DNA of 64,000 nt from an uncultured Psychrobacter sp. (GTDB lineage: Bacteria; Pseudomonadota; Gammaproteobacteria; Pseudomonadales; Moraxellaceae), in assembly GCA_947501045.1 (NCBI GenBank), contig CANMUI010000006.1, positions 1 to 64,000 on the forward strand, given 5' to 3'. The number at the start of each line of letters is the position of its first letter. The first letter of the stretch is position 1. The notes below the pieces were generated by a model. That model was not told where the DNA came from. It was given only the letters and a program-made list of their open reading frames with translations, and searched no databases. Shown one piece after another: positions 9,348-18,251 of this stretch. The position numbers and the translations under genes were made by a program.

Positions 9348-10017
9348 AGCTGTTACTAGTAGTGATAAGATCAGTACCAATATCAGTACCAACAATGATA
9401 ATGAAAATACACCAGTAGCTAAGCCAGTGCAAAGCGTGCCTGAAACTGCAGCTACTGACAAACCTGAAGAAAATATCGGTAGAAAAATTAACCAGCTGCG
9501 TCTTGCTAAAGGCTACTCGCAGCGTAAGCTGGCAAGACTTGCTGGACTGACCAATACCTCGATTAGCGCTATTGAACGCAATAAAGTCAGTCCTGCGGTC
9601 AATACTCTAAAAGCGGTGCTCACGGTATTAGACTCTGATCTCAATACTTTTTTTAGTGATGATTGGGAAGATCGTAAGGCTAAAGTAGTGGTGACACCAA
9701 AGGATCTGATAGAAATTAGTGAGCCTAGTAGCCGAGTTTCGTTAAAACAGGTTTATAACCATACGCCAACCAAAAATTTGGGGTTCTTGATTGAAGTTTA
9801 TCAGCCCAATAGCTCAACGGAGGAGAAAATTGTTCATGAAGGTGAGGAGATTGGCACAGTGATTGAGGGCAAGATTGTTATTCGCGTCAACGAGACCACT
9901 TATCTGCTCAATAAAGGGGATAGTTATGTGATTAACACCAATAATCCCCATACTTTTATAAACCCTACCAATGCCATAACTCGTATTGTTAGCGCCCATA
10001 CCCCAGCGACTTTTTAA
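9322..10017 (+). CDS. puuR: PuuR-type transcriptional regulator (HTH_XRE plus cupin)
   Basis: A DNA-binding repressor candidate for the putrescine locus. After a low-complexity leader rich in Thr, Asn and Asp (about 50 residues), an XRE helix-turn-helix runs from IGRKINQLR to NTLKAVL, including GYSQRKLARLAGL and TSISAIERN. A cupin sensor domain closes the protein, with GEEIGTVIEG and INTNNPHTF. This matches PuuR architecture. The gene overlaps puuD by 26 bp at the chosen ATG; an ATG at 9274 is in frame and equally possible (247 residues). Neither start has a strong ribosome site. It probably responds to putrescine. Confidence 0.87.
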   Translation: MPVKDTQDKAVTSSDKISTNISTNNDNENTPVAKPVQSVPETAATDKPEENIGRKINQLRLAKGYSQRKLARLAGLTNTSISAIERNKVSPAVNTLKAVLTVLDSDLNTFFSDDWEDRKAKVVVTPKDLIEISEPSSRVSLKQVYNHTPTKNLGFLIEVYQPNSSTEEKIVHEGEEIGTVIEGKIVIRVNETTYLLNKGDSYVINTNNPHTFINPTNAITRIVSAHTPATF

Positions 10018-10127
10018 ACTAGATTGAATAGCAGAAGTGACTTGACTAGCAAACGTTAGTATCATGACTTATAAGACACCTATATTTTCAATATTATCAT
10101 TCAATTCATGACAAACTTTAGGATATA

Positions 10128-11462
10128 TCAAACCTCTTCATTAGTAGATTTTGAGAGGTTTATAGTCTCAGAGCTCCGTTTTTTAGAAGTTTTTTTGGTT
10201 AGCTGAACGGGCGCTTTTGCTTTCATGACTTTTTCATCAAAACTAGCGTTCTTATTAGCGTTGAGCCTGTCAGAAGGTTTGAAACGGTTTTTAGTCCTTT
10301 TTATCAAATCGACCTCTAATAACGCTTTCTCTTTTATTTGTAAGTCATTGTATAAGCTTTGATAGACCGCAAGGGTTTCATCTATCATCTCGCGCATGGT
10401 AAATTCATTGGTCATATGAGGACGAGTCACGCTCTCTAATTGATTTCTGACTGCTTTACATAAGCTTTGGGCATTATACTTTTTGACTAGACCTTGTGGG
10501 TATAAAGGCTGCAATATCTCACTGTACGCCGCTTGATCCCAGCCGATGACAGGCGTACCTAGATGAATGGCTTGTAGCGCATTGATACCGATAGATTCAG
10601 GTTGATTGGCTAGTGCCAGCACAATATTGGCCGCCGATAGCCATTCACGCATATCATTGCGTTTGCTACCGACATAAGTGATACGATCAGCAAGATCAAG
10701 CGCATTAGTACGCTGACGAAAATCTTCGTGCGCCACATTCCCTTCTCGGTAATCCTCATCCATGATAATGGCGTGAATCTGCGGAAAATCTTCTTGCAGA
10801 TTGCCCAAGATATCGATCAGCCACTCCTGACCGTACTCATTGCCGATGATAGAGGGAAACACCAACCACTTTTTATGCTCAAGCTCAGGATATTCAGCAA
10901 AGGTACGCCGTAGCCAATAAACGGATGGATTATGTCGATAAGGATAACGCCGAGTATCAACGCCGCGGTAAATACGTTTGATAACCCTTTTGCCCATATC
11001 CTCGCGGCGCAGACCGTTTTTTAGATAATCTGTCACGCTATCAGATACGGTGATGATGGTATCGACATCGAGCAGTGCTTGCGAGTATTTATTAATCGGA
11101 TAAAAGCCGTACATAGTTGAGACTAGCTTGGGCTTGCGTTTGACACGGGCACGGCGCAGCGCTAAATGTAGTATCCACGCAGGTGTGCGTGAGTGTACAT
11201 GGATGATATCAGGACTATATTTTTCAATAAGATGGCGTAGTGGGACTACTTGTAACAGTGATAGCCAAGACTTTTTATTGATATGTAGCTCGTGATATAG
11301 ATTGCCATCACGCTCTAAGCGTTTAACCAGCTCATTATCATTATCAGCGCTTGATACAATAATAGAGGTATGGCCATTTTTGACCAAAGCTCGTCCAAGA
11401 TGAAAAATACCACGTTCGGATTCATCATGTTTCAAAGACGATAATAGACGCATAACTATCAT
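10128..11462 (-). CDS. Glycosyltransferase, family 4/1 (GT-B fold)
   Basis: A 444-residue GT-B glycosyltransferase, probably acting on a cell-surface glycan at the cytoplasmic face of the membrane. The N-terminal acceptor half includes DIIHVHSRTPAW (near 85) and TIITVSDSV (near 135). The C-terminal donor half ends with a NQPESIGINALQAIHLG segment. In the usual EX7E motif of this family the first Glu is present (about 289) but the second position is Gln (about 297). A basic, probably disordered tail of about 60 residues follows. Donor and acceptor cannot be told. It stands alone, converging on puuR from the other strand. Confidence 0.8.
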   Translation of the reverse strand: MIVMRLLSSLKHDESERGIFHLGRALVKNGHTSIIVSSADNDNELVKRLERDGNLYHELHINKKSWLSLLQVVPLRHLIEKYSPDIIHVHSRTPAWILHLALRRARVKRKPKLVSTMYGFYPINKYSQALLDVDTIITVSDSVTDYLKNGLRREDMGKRVIKRIYRGVDTRRYPYRHNPSVYWLRRTFAEYPELEHKKWLVFPSIIGNEYGQEWLIDILGNLQEDFPQIHAIIMDEDYREGNVAHEDFRQRTNALDLADRITYVGSKRNDMREWLSAANIVLALANQPESIGINALQAIHLGTPVIGWDQAAYSEILQPLYPQGLVKKYNAQSLCKAVRNQLESVTRPHMTNEFTMREMIDETLAVYQSLYNDLQIKEKALLEVDLIKRTKNRFKPSDRLNANKNASFDEKVMKAKAPVQLTKKTSKKRSSETINLSKSTNEEV

Positions 11463-11651
11463 AAGAGCGCAAAGAGTCCATTGGCTATATTAAACTGCTA
11501 TTGTCAGTTAAAAATGAGTAAAACTCAACCTTTAAGGTTGATGGTCAATCAAGGCTTAGTGCTCTAATCTTACTAGAAGAGGGCCACTAAAAGGTAGTAA
11601 GTTTTTATAAAGGACAATAAACAGCGTTATCACATAGCCACAATCAATAGA

Positions 11652-12524
11652 TCAACGCCTTTTTTGCAAGTACTCAGCATTAGGCAATACTTGCTTTTCA
11701 CTCAAATACTTCCAGTAGCGCTGCGGCAAATACTGCTTGTGCAGACGCATATTTTTGCGCTCTTTGATATTGACGTTGGTAAAGTAGCCTTGCCAAAAGC
11801 GCTGATAACGCTGCTCATCAATGCTATGAATACTGGCAGGATTACGTAGTACCGCCTCATCAAGATCGGTTATGGTTTGTAGGGCTGCTGGATGTGATGG
11901 AGTGCTCGTACTTTTATCATAATAAATACCATAACCGCGAGTTAGATCATAAATTGCCCAGTGCTGATCCTGATAGCGCTGACGAAAATGCTCACCAATG
12001 AGCGGCAACACATTAAAATCCGGTTCAACTCTAGCAAAATAAATGTCGTCGGTAGTATGCTCAAAACGCACAAAAGCTTCCATCCGATGCCGCTCGCGCC
12101 CAACTGATTTCACGGTTTGTGCCAGCTCAAGCACGTTTAAATTACCCAAGTCTTGCATAATATCGCGCTCAGGATGATCAAGCGCGTATTTGACTACATT
12201 GAATAAAGTCGTCCCGATGTTGTCTTTTTCAGATAAAAACCCCCATAATAACTGGCGCATACCAGAGCGCCCTAGCAGCTGGTTTAGCTTGGTCAATACG
12301 CGCTCAGCTTGCTCTCCATTAGTAGCAACATGAGTCGCTTGAGTAATGAGCGATGGTACGTAACGTTCATTAGCTATCAGTTGCAAAGCCTCATCGTGCT
12401 GTAATTTATGAGCATAAACGTAGAACACTGCGCTAAGCCAGCCCTCAAAGCTTGGCTCATACAAGACAATGCTCGGCGTTAACTGACCTACAGCATAGGT
12501 TGTATTTTGCATAGGTTGTAACAT
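11652..12524 (-). CDS. DUF4130/TIGR03915-family putative DNA metabolism protein
   Basis: A 290-residue protein of the DUF4130 family. Recognisable segments are EPSFEGWLSAVFYVY near residue 25, VGRERHRMEAFVRF near 150 and WAIYDLTRGYGIYYD near 190. The family is consistently encoded next to a radical SAM/helix-hairpin-helix protein and is annotated as a putative DNA modification or repair factor; its reaction is unknown. Here the radical SAM partner is upstream on the same strand with a 60-bp gap, so the two likely form an operon. A GAGGA ribosome site precedes the start. Confidence 0.85.
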   Translation of the reverse strand: MLQPMQNTTYAVGQLTPSIVLYEPSFEGWLSAVFYVYAHKLQHDEALQLIANERYVPSLITQATHVATNGEQAERVLTKLNQLLGRSGMRQLLWGFLSEKDNIGTTLFNVVKYALDHPERDIMQDLGNLNVLELAQTVKSVGRERHRMEAFVRFEHTTDDIYFARVEPDFNVLPLIGEHFRQRYQDQHWAIYDLTRGYGIYYDKSTSTPSHPAALQTITDLDEAVLRNPASIHSIDEQRYQRFWQGYFTNVNIKERKNMRLHKQYLPQRYWKYLSEKQVLPNAEYLQKRR

Positions 12525-12584
12525 TCATTATCCTCAATTGATCAAGACAATACGAATCAAAGCTAACTGATCAAAACTTAGCCA

Positions 12585-13853
12585 TTAAAACAGTGCCAGC
12601 TGCCCGCTGCGCTGATCTTTATACTTGGTTTGGGTTTGCGCCAGTACATATTGGCGAAAGTTATCACGGGTTAGATGCGCTAAATGTTCATTTTTACCTG
12701 TAGTAGCGATAAAGTATTTAGCGCGATTGACCGCCGCGCCCATTTTTTTAAGATGATAAAACGTTAATTGATTAAACTTACGCGCTTTGACTATCTTTTT
12801 CGCTGTCTTCACTCCAATACCCGGAATACGCACAATCATCTCGTACGTTGCGGTTTGGATATTCACCGGAAAATGCTCACGATGGCGAATCGCCCATGCT
12901 AGCTTGGGATCGCAGTCCAAATCCAAAAAAGGCGATTCTGGCTCGACAATCTCATGCGCGCCAAAGCCATAAAACCGCATTAGCCAATCGGCTTGGTAGA
13001 GGCGGTTTTCACGCACCATGGGCACCGGTGTACCGATAGCGGGCAGACGGCTGTCCGATAACATCGGCACATAGCCTGAATAATAAACGCGCTTGAGGTC
13101 GTATTGTTGGTAAAAGTGGCTGGAGAGCTGAATGACTTGCAGATCGGTCTCATTGCTTGCGCCAACGATCATCTGACTGGTTTGCCCTGCTGGCGTGAAT
13201 TTTGGCGCTTTTTTATGAGTTTTGCGGCTCTCACGAATAGTGATGATCTCTTCTTTTACCGTCTCCATTGGCGCTTTTAATTGCTCATGCGACTTCTCTG
13301 GCGCCAGCAGTGCCAGCCCTGATTTGGTTGGAATCTCAATATTGACGCTCAAACGATCGGCATAAAGTCCAGCTTCTAGTAACAGCTCTTTTGACGCGCC
13401 GGGGATGGTCTTTAGATGAATATAGCCATTAAAGCGCTCGCGGGTACGCAAAATTTTGGCGACCTCAACCAAACGTTCCATCGTATAGTCACCGCTTTTA
13501 AAGATACCGGAGCTTAAAAATAGCCCCTCGATATAGTTGCGGCGATAAAACTGCATAGTGAGATCAACTACTTCCTCAACCGTAAACGCCGCGCGCGGGG
13601 TGTCATTGCTTTTGCGCGAAGTGCAGTAAGCACAGTCGTAAATACAGTGATTGGTAAGTAAGATTTTGAGCAAGCTGACACAGCGGCCATCTTCGGTATA
13701 GCTGTGGCAAATGCCGGTTTTTGAGGCGTCACCTAGTGCGCCGCCTTGGTTTTTACGCGTGCCAGCGGATGAAGAGCAAGAGACATCATACTTAGCCGCA
13801 TCGGCTAAAATATTGAGCTTGCCTTGAAGCCTGTCATAATTGATGGTTGCCAT
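12585..13853 (-). CDS. Radical SAM protein with C-terminal helix-hairpin-helix, putative DNA modification/repair (TIGR03916)
   Basis: Radical SAM enzyme with the Fe-S/SAM motif CIYDCAYC (CX3CX2C) about 60 residues from the N terminus. At the C terminus a helix-hairpin-helix (VRIPGIGVKTAKKIV) suggests DNA binding. The family is paired with DUF4130 proteins, as here with the downstream gene, and is thought to act on DNA; the reaction is not established. I chose the ATG at 13853 (MATINYD). A TTG five codons upstream at 13868 would extend the protein to 427 residues. Neither has a clear ribosome site. Confidence 0.88.
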   Translation of the reverse strand: MATINYDRLQGKLNILADAAKYDVSCSSSAGTRKNQGGALGDASKTGICHSYTEDGRCVSLLKILLTNHCIYDCAYCTSRKSNDTPRAAFTVEEVVDLTMQFYRRNYIEGLFLSSGIFKSGDYTMERLVEVAKILRTRERFNGYIHLKTIPGASKELLLEAGLYADRLSVNIEIPTKSGLALLAPEKSHEQLKAPMETVKEEIITIRESRKTHKKAPKFTPAGQTSQMIVGASNETDLQVIQLSSHFYQQYDLKRVYYSGYVPMLSDSRLPAIGTPVPMVRENRLYQADWLMRFYGFGAHEIVEPESPFLDLDCDPKLAWAIRHREHFPVNIQTATYEMIVRIPGIGVKTAKKIVKARKFNQLTFYHLKKMGAAVNRAKYFIATTGKNEHLAHLTRDNFRQYVLAQTQTKYKDQRSGQLALF

Positions 13854-13974
13854 AAAGGAGATTACCAATTAATTTATTGGTATCTATTTTAACAAAATTA
13901 GGGGTAAGTCATCGGAATTATAGGAGAAACTATAGGAATAGACGACAACCGTTGTCGTTTGCTAGGCATAAGAA

Positions 13975-14017
13975 ATACCCTTGATCATTTACGTATGACT
14001 CAAATAATCAAGGGTAT
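13975..14017 (-). terminator. Terminator of the M20 peptidase operon
   Basis: An 11-bp perfect inverted repeat (13975-13985 with 14007-14017) with a 21-nt loop lies 45 bp past the peptidase stop. On the minus strand it is followed by a short T-rich stretch. An 8-bp palindrome lies beside it at about 13942-13958. Confidence 0.6.
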
Positions 14018-14061
14018 AGAGGTTAAAATTTAACTGTAGTTTCGGTTTTTATAGGTGGGTA

Positions 14062-15369
14062 TTAAGCAAGCTCGGCCGCTAAGCTTGGCAAATAGTTCAA
14101 AGCACCAACGACTAAGGTTTCAATACCAGTACGCAAGGTAGTTGGATTACCGGGGAAGTAGTAGGGTGAGTGCGGCATCTCAAGATTACGCATTTTTTCG
14201 ACTACTGTGTTGCCCTCGGTTTCCTCCCAGCGCGCCGCTGGCGTGCTACCGACAAACCAGTATAAACTTGGAATATCTGCACCGTCAAAGCCGCCGACGC
14301 TGGCATTACCAAAGAGTGGGAAATCCTCGCTACCGTTTAGTTTTGGCACCTCATATATATTCTCCGCCCCAAAGTAGTCGGCGTGGGCACGGCGTACACT
14401 CTCAAAAGTCGCGGCATCATTATCTAAACTGATGGTATCGTTCATAATTGTGATCTCAGGCGGCTTCGGCGAGCGACCAGCTTCGCATTCAGCATTAATG
14501 ATACGATGGATCGCATCGACGACCTGAGCGTGTATCTGATCGTTAAAGCTGCGCACATTGATCTCAAGCTCAGCGTGATGCGGAATGATATTGGCTTGAG
14601 TACCGGCGTGCAATTTACCTACCGTTACCACCACTGTCTCCTCAGGCGGTACTTCACGCGAGACGATCGTTTGCAGGCGCGTGACTACGTGAGCGGCAAT
14701 GACGACCGGATCAATCGTTTGCGCAGGCATTGAACCGTGACCACCGTTACCATGGATGATCACCCCTAGGTTGGTACAAGCCGCCATAGCAACGCCTGAC
14801 CGATGACCTACGGTACCTGCAAGACCCGGCATATTGTGCTGACCGAGTATTACATCAGGACGACCAAAGCGCTCGTACAAGCCATCTTCTAACATAGCTT
14901 TGGCCCCGCCGAACACCTCTTCGGCCGGCTGACAAATGAGCATCAATGTCCCAGACCAGCTGTCTTTTAGGTTATACAATACCTCAGCTGCGCCAACCAA
15001 GCAGCTACTGTGCATGTCGTGACCGCAAGCATGGCTAACGGCGGTTTCTCTACCATCTTTTTTCCCTACCTCTTGACTGGCATAATCAAGTCCGGTCTGC
15101 TCTTTAATAGGCAAAGCGTCCATATCACCCCGCAACATAATAGTGGGACCGTCACCGTTTTTGAGCATAGCAACCACACCCGTTCTGCCGACTTTGGTGG
15201 TCACTTCATAACCAATATCACTAAGCTCTTTGGCAAGACGCTCGCTAGTATTTTGCTCAGCAAAAGATAATTCAGGATGCTGATGCAAATGTTGATACAA
15301 AGCTTGGGTCTTATTAAAGATTTGATCGACTTGCTCATTCACATCGACTTTAATATCATTAATATTCAT
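14062..15369 (-). CDS. M20-family amidohydrolase/aminoacylase (hippurate hydrolase-like)
   Basis: A 435-residue metallo-amidohydrolase of the M20D subfamily that removes N-acyl groups from amino acids or related amides. Metal-site and family segments seen are MRGDMDALP, ACGHDMHSS, LICQPAEE, GQHNMPG, HGSMPAQTIDP in the lid domain and LNGSEDFPLF near the C terminus. There is no signal peptide, so it acts in the cytoplasm. The gene lies 75 bp after a Na+ symporter gene on the same strand, which suggests uptake followed by hydrolysis of one substrate. A GGAGA site precedes the ATG. The exact substrate is unknown. Confidence 0.88.
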   Translation of the reverse strand: MNINDIKVDVNEQVDQIFNKTQALYQHLHQHPELSFAEQNTSERLAKELSDIGYEVTTKVGRTGVVAMLKNGDGPTIMLRGDMDALPIKEQTGLDYASQEVGKKDGRETAVSHACGHDMHSSCLVGAAEVLYNLKDSWSGTLMLICQPAEEVFGGAKAMLEDGLYERFGRPDVILGQHNMPGLAGTVGHRSGVAMAACTNLGVIIHGNGGHGSMPAQTIDPVVIAAHVVTRLQTIVSREVPPEETVVVTVGKLHAGTQANIIPHHAELEINVRSFNDQIHAQVVDAIHRIINAECEAGRSPKPPEITIMNDTISLDNDAATFESVRRAHADYFGAENIYEVPKLNGSEDFPLFGNASVGGFDGADIPSLYWFVGSTPAARWEETEGNTVVEKMRNLEMPHSPYYFPGNPTTLRTGIETLVVGALNYLPSLAAELA

Positions 15370-15444
15370 AATTTTCTCCGTCTATCTTTGTTAGTAATGA
15401 TTTTTATTTCAAAAATCTAATCTATATACTTTAACTTAAAAGAC

Positions 15445-16902
15445 CTAACTAGAAGCCACAGGGTCAGGTTTGGTTAAGAATTTTTGCCAGATAGCAACCA
15501 CAATGACGTTGAGTAGTAGACCCCAAATACCAGCGTGCCAGCCAAAGGGTGAGCTTAGACCTGCTATTCCAAAGTCCATGAGTATAAATAGTAGTGTACC
15601 CAGTATCGCGCCTACCATCACACTTTGACGCCTCAAGTTTGGCATGAATAGCGCGCCCATAACCATAGGGAACATTTGTACTATGATTCCGTAAGCTGTG
15701 AGCAATATGACAACTAAAGAGCTGGGGTTTACCAAAGCTAATATATAGGAGATAGCAGATAACCCGACTACACTCATACGAATGGCATTGACACTGGTGT
15801 TTTCGCTCGCGTTTTTCATGACTGTAGGTTTTAAAATATCTTGCACAAAAATAACCGCTGCCGTGTGCGCTAAATTAGCTCCTGTAGACATCGCAGCTGC
15901 TAGTGCGCCTGAGAGCATAAGACCGACAATCCAAGGCGAGAAGTCAACCACATTAATCACCATCTCAAGCAAGATCTTATCTGGGCGATCCAGTGGATTA
16001 CCTTCGAATACCAAAATGCCCGCAAAACCGATAAACAATAAGGGTATGAGCAGGTAAGCATATAAAGGATAAAAAACACTGACCTTGCGTAAGGCTTTGC
16101 CGCTGTCGGTGGCATAAAACTTCATAAATAGATGCGGCCACATGGCACCACCAAAGGCACTGATCAAAATAGCGGTACTAAAGTAGCCCCAATTCATCCC
16201 ATTAGCACCTGGCATCGTCAAGTATTCGGGCGCTTGCTCTTGCAGACGCAAAAACATCTCACCAACGCCGCCGTATAGTACCTTAGGAATAGCCAATCCT
16301 AAGAACCAAGCAATGACGATCATCATGATGCCTTGCACCAAATTAGTCCAACCGATACCGCTAAGACCACTGGTAAAAACATAAATAGCAACCACCACAA
16401 AGGCTAGTAAACCGCCGAGCCAAAACGGTATCAAACCATCAGTCGCCGCTTCAAACAACAAGCCTGCGCCAGCGATTTGAATAGTAAGATAGGGTACTAA
16501 AGCTATAATCCCAATAACGCCAGCAAGCATGCCCAGTGTTTTACTATCAAAATGATCAGCGATCATATCGCCTTGGGTTAAGTAACCATGCTTGCGCCCA
16601 AGCTCTGATACTCTTGGTCCCATGGTCCAAATGACAATCGGTACCAGTGCCAAATAGGCCAAAATATAAAGTGCTGGCGCGCCATTTTGATAAGCCCAGC
16701 CCGGTGTGCCTAAAAAGGCAAATGCTGAAAATATCTCTGCTCCCAAAATAAAGAACAGCACGATGACACCCATATGACGCCCACCAGCCACATAACCTTC
16801 AAGGCTTGAAGCAGAAGCACCTCTAGCACGGATACCAACGATAAGTACACCGATGAGGTAGACGAGTGTTATAGCGACAATAATTAACGTATCACTGCTC
16901 AT
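15445..16902 (-). CDS. Sodium:solute symporter family protein
   Basis: A 485-residue inner-membrane protein of the SSS family with about 13 hydrophobic segments. It carries the family regions GAEIFSAFAFLGTPGWAYQNG near residue 55 and SGALAAAMSTGANLAHTAA near 330. It would import an organic solute with Na+. It overlaps the DUF3311 gene upstream by 11 bp and precedes the M20 peptidase gene, forming a three-gene operon. The ribosome site AAGGAGG is strong and lies inside the end of the DUF3311 gene. Substrate unknown; an acylated amino acid or peptide would fit the neighbour. Confidence 0.87.
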   Translation of the reverse strand: MSSDTLIIVAITLVYLIGVLIVGIRARGASASSLEGYVAGGRHMGVIVLFFILGAEIFSAFAFLGTPGWAYQNGAPALYILAYLALVPIVIWTMGPRVSELGRKHGYLTQGDMIADHFDSKTLGMLAGVIGIIALVPYLTIQIAGAGLLFEAATDGLIPFWLGGLLAFVVVAIYVFTSGLSGIGWTNLVQGIMMIVIAWFLGLAIPKVLYGGVGEMFLRLQEQAPEYLTMPGANGMNWGYFSTAILISAFGGAMWPHLFMKFYATDSGKALRKVSVFYPLYAYLLIPLLFIGFAGILVFEGNPLDRPDKILLEMVINVVDFSPWIVGLMLSGALAAAMSTGANLAHTAAVIFVQDILKPTVMKNASENTSVNAIRMSVVGLSAISYILALVNPSSLVVILLTAYGIIVQMFPMVMGALFMPNLRRQSVMVGAILGTLLFILMDFGIAGLSSPFGWHAGIWGLLLNVIVVAIWQKFLTKPDPVASS

Positions 16903-17101
16903 GGGTATCGCCTCCTTGGCTTACTAGATAAACCAGCCAAGTGCCAGCAAATAATATAAACATCCATAGGACATACCAGAAGATAAAGAAAGGCAAGCCC
17001 ATAACAAAAGGTTCAATACGATTGCCAATGAGCGCTCCTGGCCATATCATGGCAAGGGTACAGATGGCGAAATGCACCCATAAAATATATTTTGATAGCA
17101 T
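16892..17101 (-). CDS. DUF3311-family small membrane protein
   Basis: A 69-residue protein with two hydrophobic helices (about residues 7-27 and 37-60). It matches the small DUF3311 proteins found immediately before SSS-family symporter genes, where they are presumed accessory subunits. The gene overlaps the symporter start by 11 bp, a sign of coupled translation. A TAGGAGA ribosome site precedes its ATG. Function beyond association with the symporter is unknown. Confidence 0.78.
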   Translation of the reverse strand: MLSKYILWVHFAICTLAMIWPGALIGNRIEPFVMGLPFFIFWYVLWMFILFAGTWLVYLVSQGGDTHEQ

Positions 17102-17547
17102 ATCATCTCCTAAAAATTCCGTTTAATAGCAGGTATTTATCTAACAATTTGAAATAAATATTAAAAGTAAAATGTAGCTAGCAGTTTGACATGGCTATAA
17201 AAAACAGTGCTTTATTCAATAGCCGAATTTCACGCACAAAAAAACGCTGTTAGCGATGTGATCGCTACAGCGGTTGAAAATGTTTTTTATTGAATGGCAA
17301 TATGGGTTATTCGTGGCAGTAAGGAATAACTTATTTCTAATAATAGAAAGAGGGAGAGAGTAAACAATCATATGGCATCCTTGCCGTTTCCGTTTTGCTA
17401 CTTTTACATAGGTTTTCAGTGTATTACTGTGTACTGGTCAGTATAAACACATTTAAACTGTTTTTACCAGAGTTTGTTGAATATTCAAGTAATTATTACG
17501 TTGATCAAAACTAAGACCAAAAAAAATATAAATACAAAGGTCATGTT
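17102..17547. other. Intergenic region between greA and the symporter operon
   Basis: This 446-bp gap must hold the symporter operon promoter (near 17102-17200, minus strand) and the end of the greA transcript. It contains a strong minus-strand terminator at 17238-17272 framed by an 8-bp inverted repeat (17214-17221 with 17288-17295). About 275 nt lie between the greA stop and that terminator. No convincing ORF was found; a small RNA is possible. Confidence 0.5.
17238..17272 (-). terminator. Strong intrinsic terminator downstream of greA
   Basis: On the minus strand a 12-bp stem with one bulged base (17245-17257 with 17261-17272) and a 3-nt loop is followed at once by seven T residues. This is textbook geometry. 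It lies about 275 nt past the greA stop, so it ends either a long greA 3' UTR or a separate small transcript. Confidence 0.75.
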
Positions 17548-18024
17548 CTAGCCATAAATCACTTCCATGATCTCATACTCAACCACGCCTTTTGGCGTCT
17601 CAATACGGGCTTCATCACCTTCAGACTTACCGATTAAACCTCGAGCAATAGGGGAGTTGACTGAGATTTTACCTGCTTTAAAGTTCGCTTCGTCATCACC
17701 AACAATCTGATAACGGGTTTCTTCTTCGGTATCCATATTTTCAATAACGACCGTTACCCCAAATACCACACGTCCCTCTTTGGGCAGCGTCGATGGATCG
17801 ATGACTTGGGCGGCGCCAAGCTTGGCTTCGATATCACGGATGCGCGCTTCACTAAAGCCTTGCTGCTCACGAGCGGCATGATATTCTGCGTTCTCTTTTA
17901 AGTCGCCATGTTCACGTGCTTCAGCAATAGCGGCGGTGATACGCGGACGATCAACGGTTTTTAATTGTTTGAGCTCACTTTCTAAAGCGGCATGTCCTTC
18001 TGGAGTCATAGGGTAACGTTGCAT
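17548..18024 (-). CDS. greA: Transcription elongation factor GreA
   Basis: Rescues backtracked RNA polymerase by stimulating transcript cleavage through the secondary channel. The 158-residue length equals that of E. coli GreA. The N-terminal coiled coil carries the tip acidic residues at Asp41 and Glu44 (HGDLKENAEYHAAREQQ), and the C-terminal FKBP-like domain includes NSPIARGLIGK. An AAGGA site precedes the ATG. It follows carB on the same strand after a 227-bp gap that holds the carB terminator and a leader hairpin. Confidence 0.97.
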   Translation of the reverse strand: MQRYPMTPEGHAALESELKQLKTVDRPRITAAIAEAREHGDLKENAEYHAAREQQGFSEARIRDIEAKLGAAQVIDPSTLPKEGRVVFGVTVVIENMDTEEETRYQIVGDDEANFKAGKISVNSPIARGLIGKSEGDEARIETPKGVVEYEIMEVIYG

Positions 18025-18050
18025 AATTTTTCCTTAAACCAATACCAGCA

Positions 18051-18073
18051 CACCATCTCATAACGAGATGGTG
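18051..18073 (-). promoter_or_regulatory. greA: Hairpin in the greA leader
   Basis: A 9-bp perfect stem (18051-18059 with 18065-18073) and a 5-nt loop end 27 nt before the greA start codon. No T-run follows on the minus strand, so it looks like a 5'-UTR structure rather than a terminator. Confidence 0.45.
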
Positions 18074-18141
18074 CTGATGCGGTTGCAATGAGTGTCAGTG
18101 ATATAAAAAATTGCGTTTATGCGTATGATAAAACGCGTAAT

Positions 18142-18172
18142 AAAAAGCATAGTCGCTATTTGCCACTATGCT
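18142..18172 (-). terminator. carB terminator
   Basis: An 8-bp perfect stem (18146-18153 with 18165-18172) with an 11-nt loop is followed on the minus strand by TTTTTATT. It lies about 80 nt past the carB stop. Confidence 0.75.
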
Positions 18173-18251
18173 CTTTATGAAGTTCTTTAAGATTTAGATA
18201 GGTAAAGTAATATGCCTAATCTACTGAATTTATAGCCTTAAGTCAATACAA

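Noticed and set aside
14142..15270. Several plus-strand frames opposite the M20 peptidase gene
   Set aside because: All are antisense to conserved peptidase motifs and show no domain or ribosome site.
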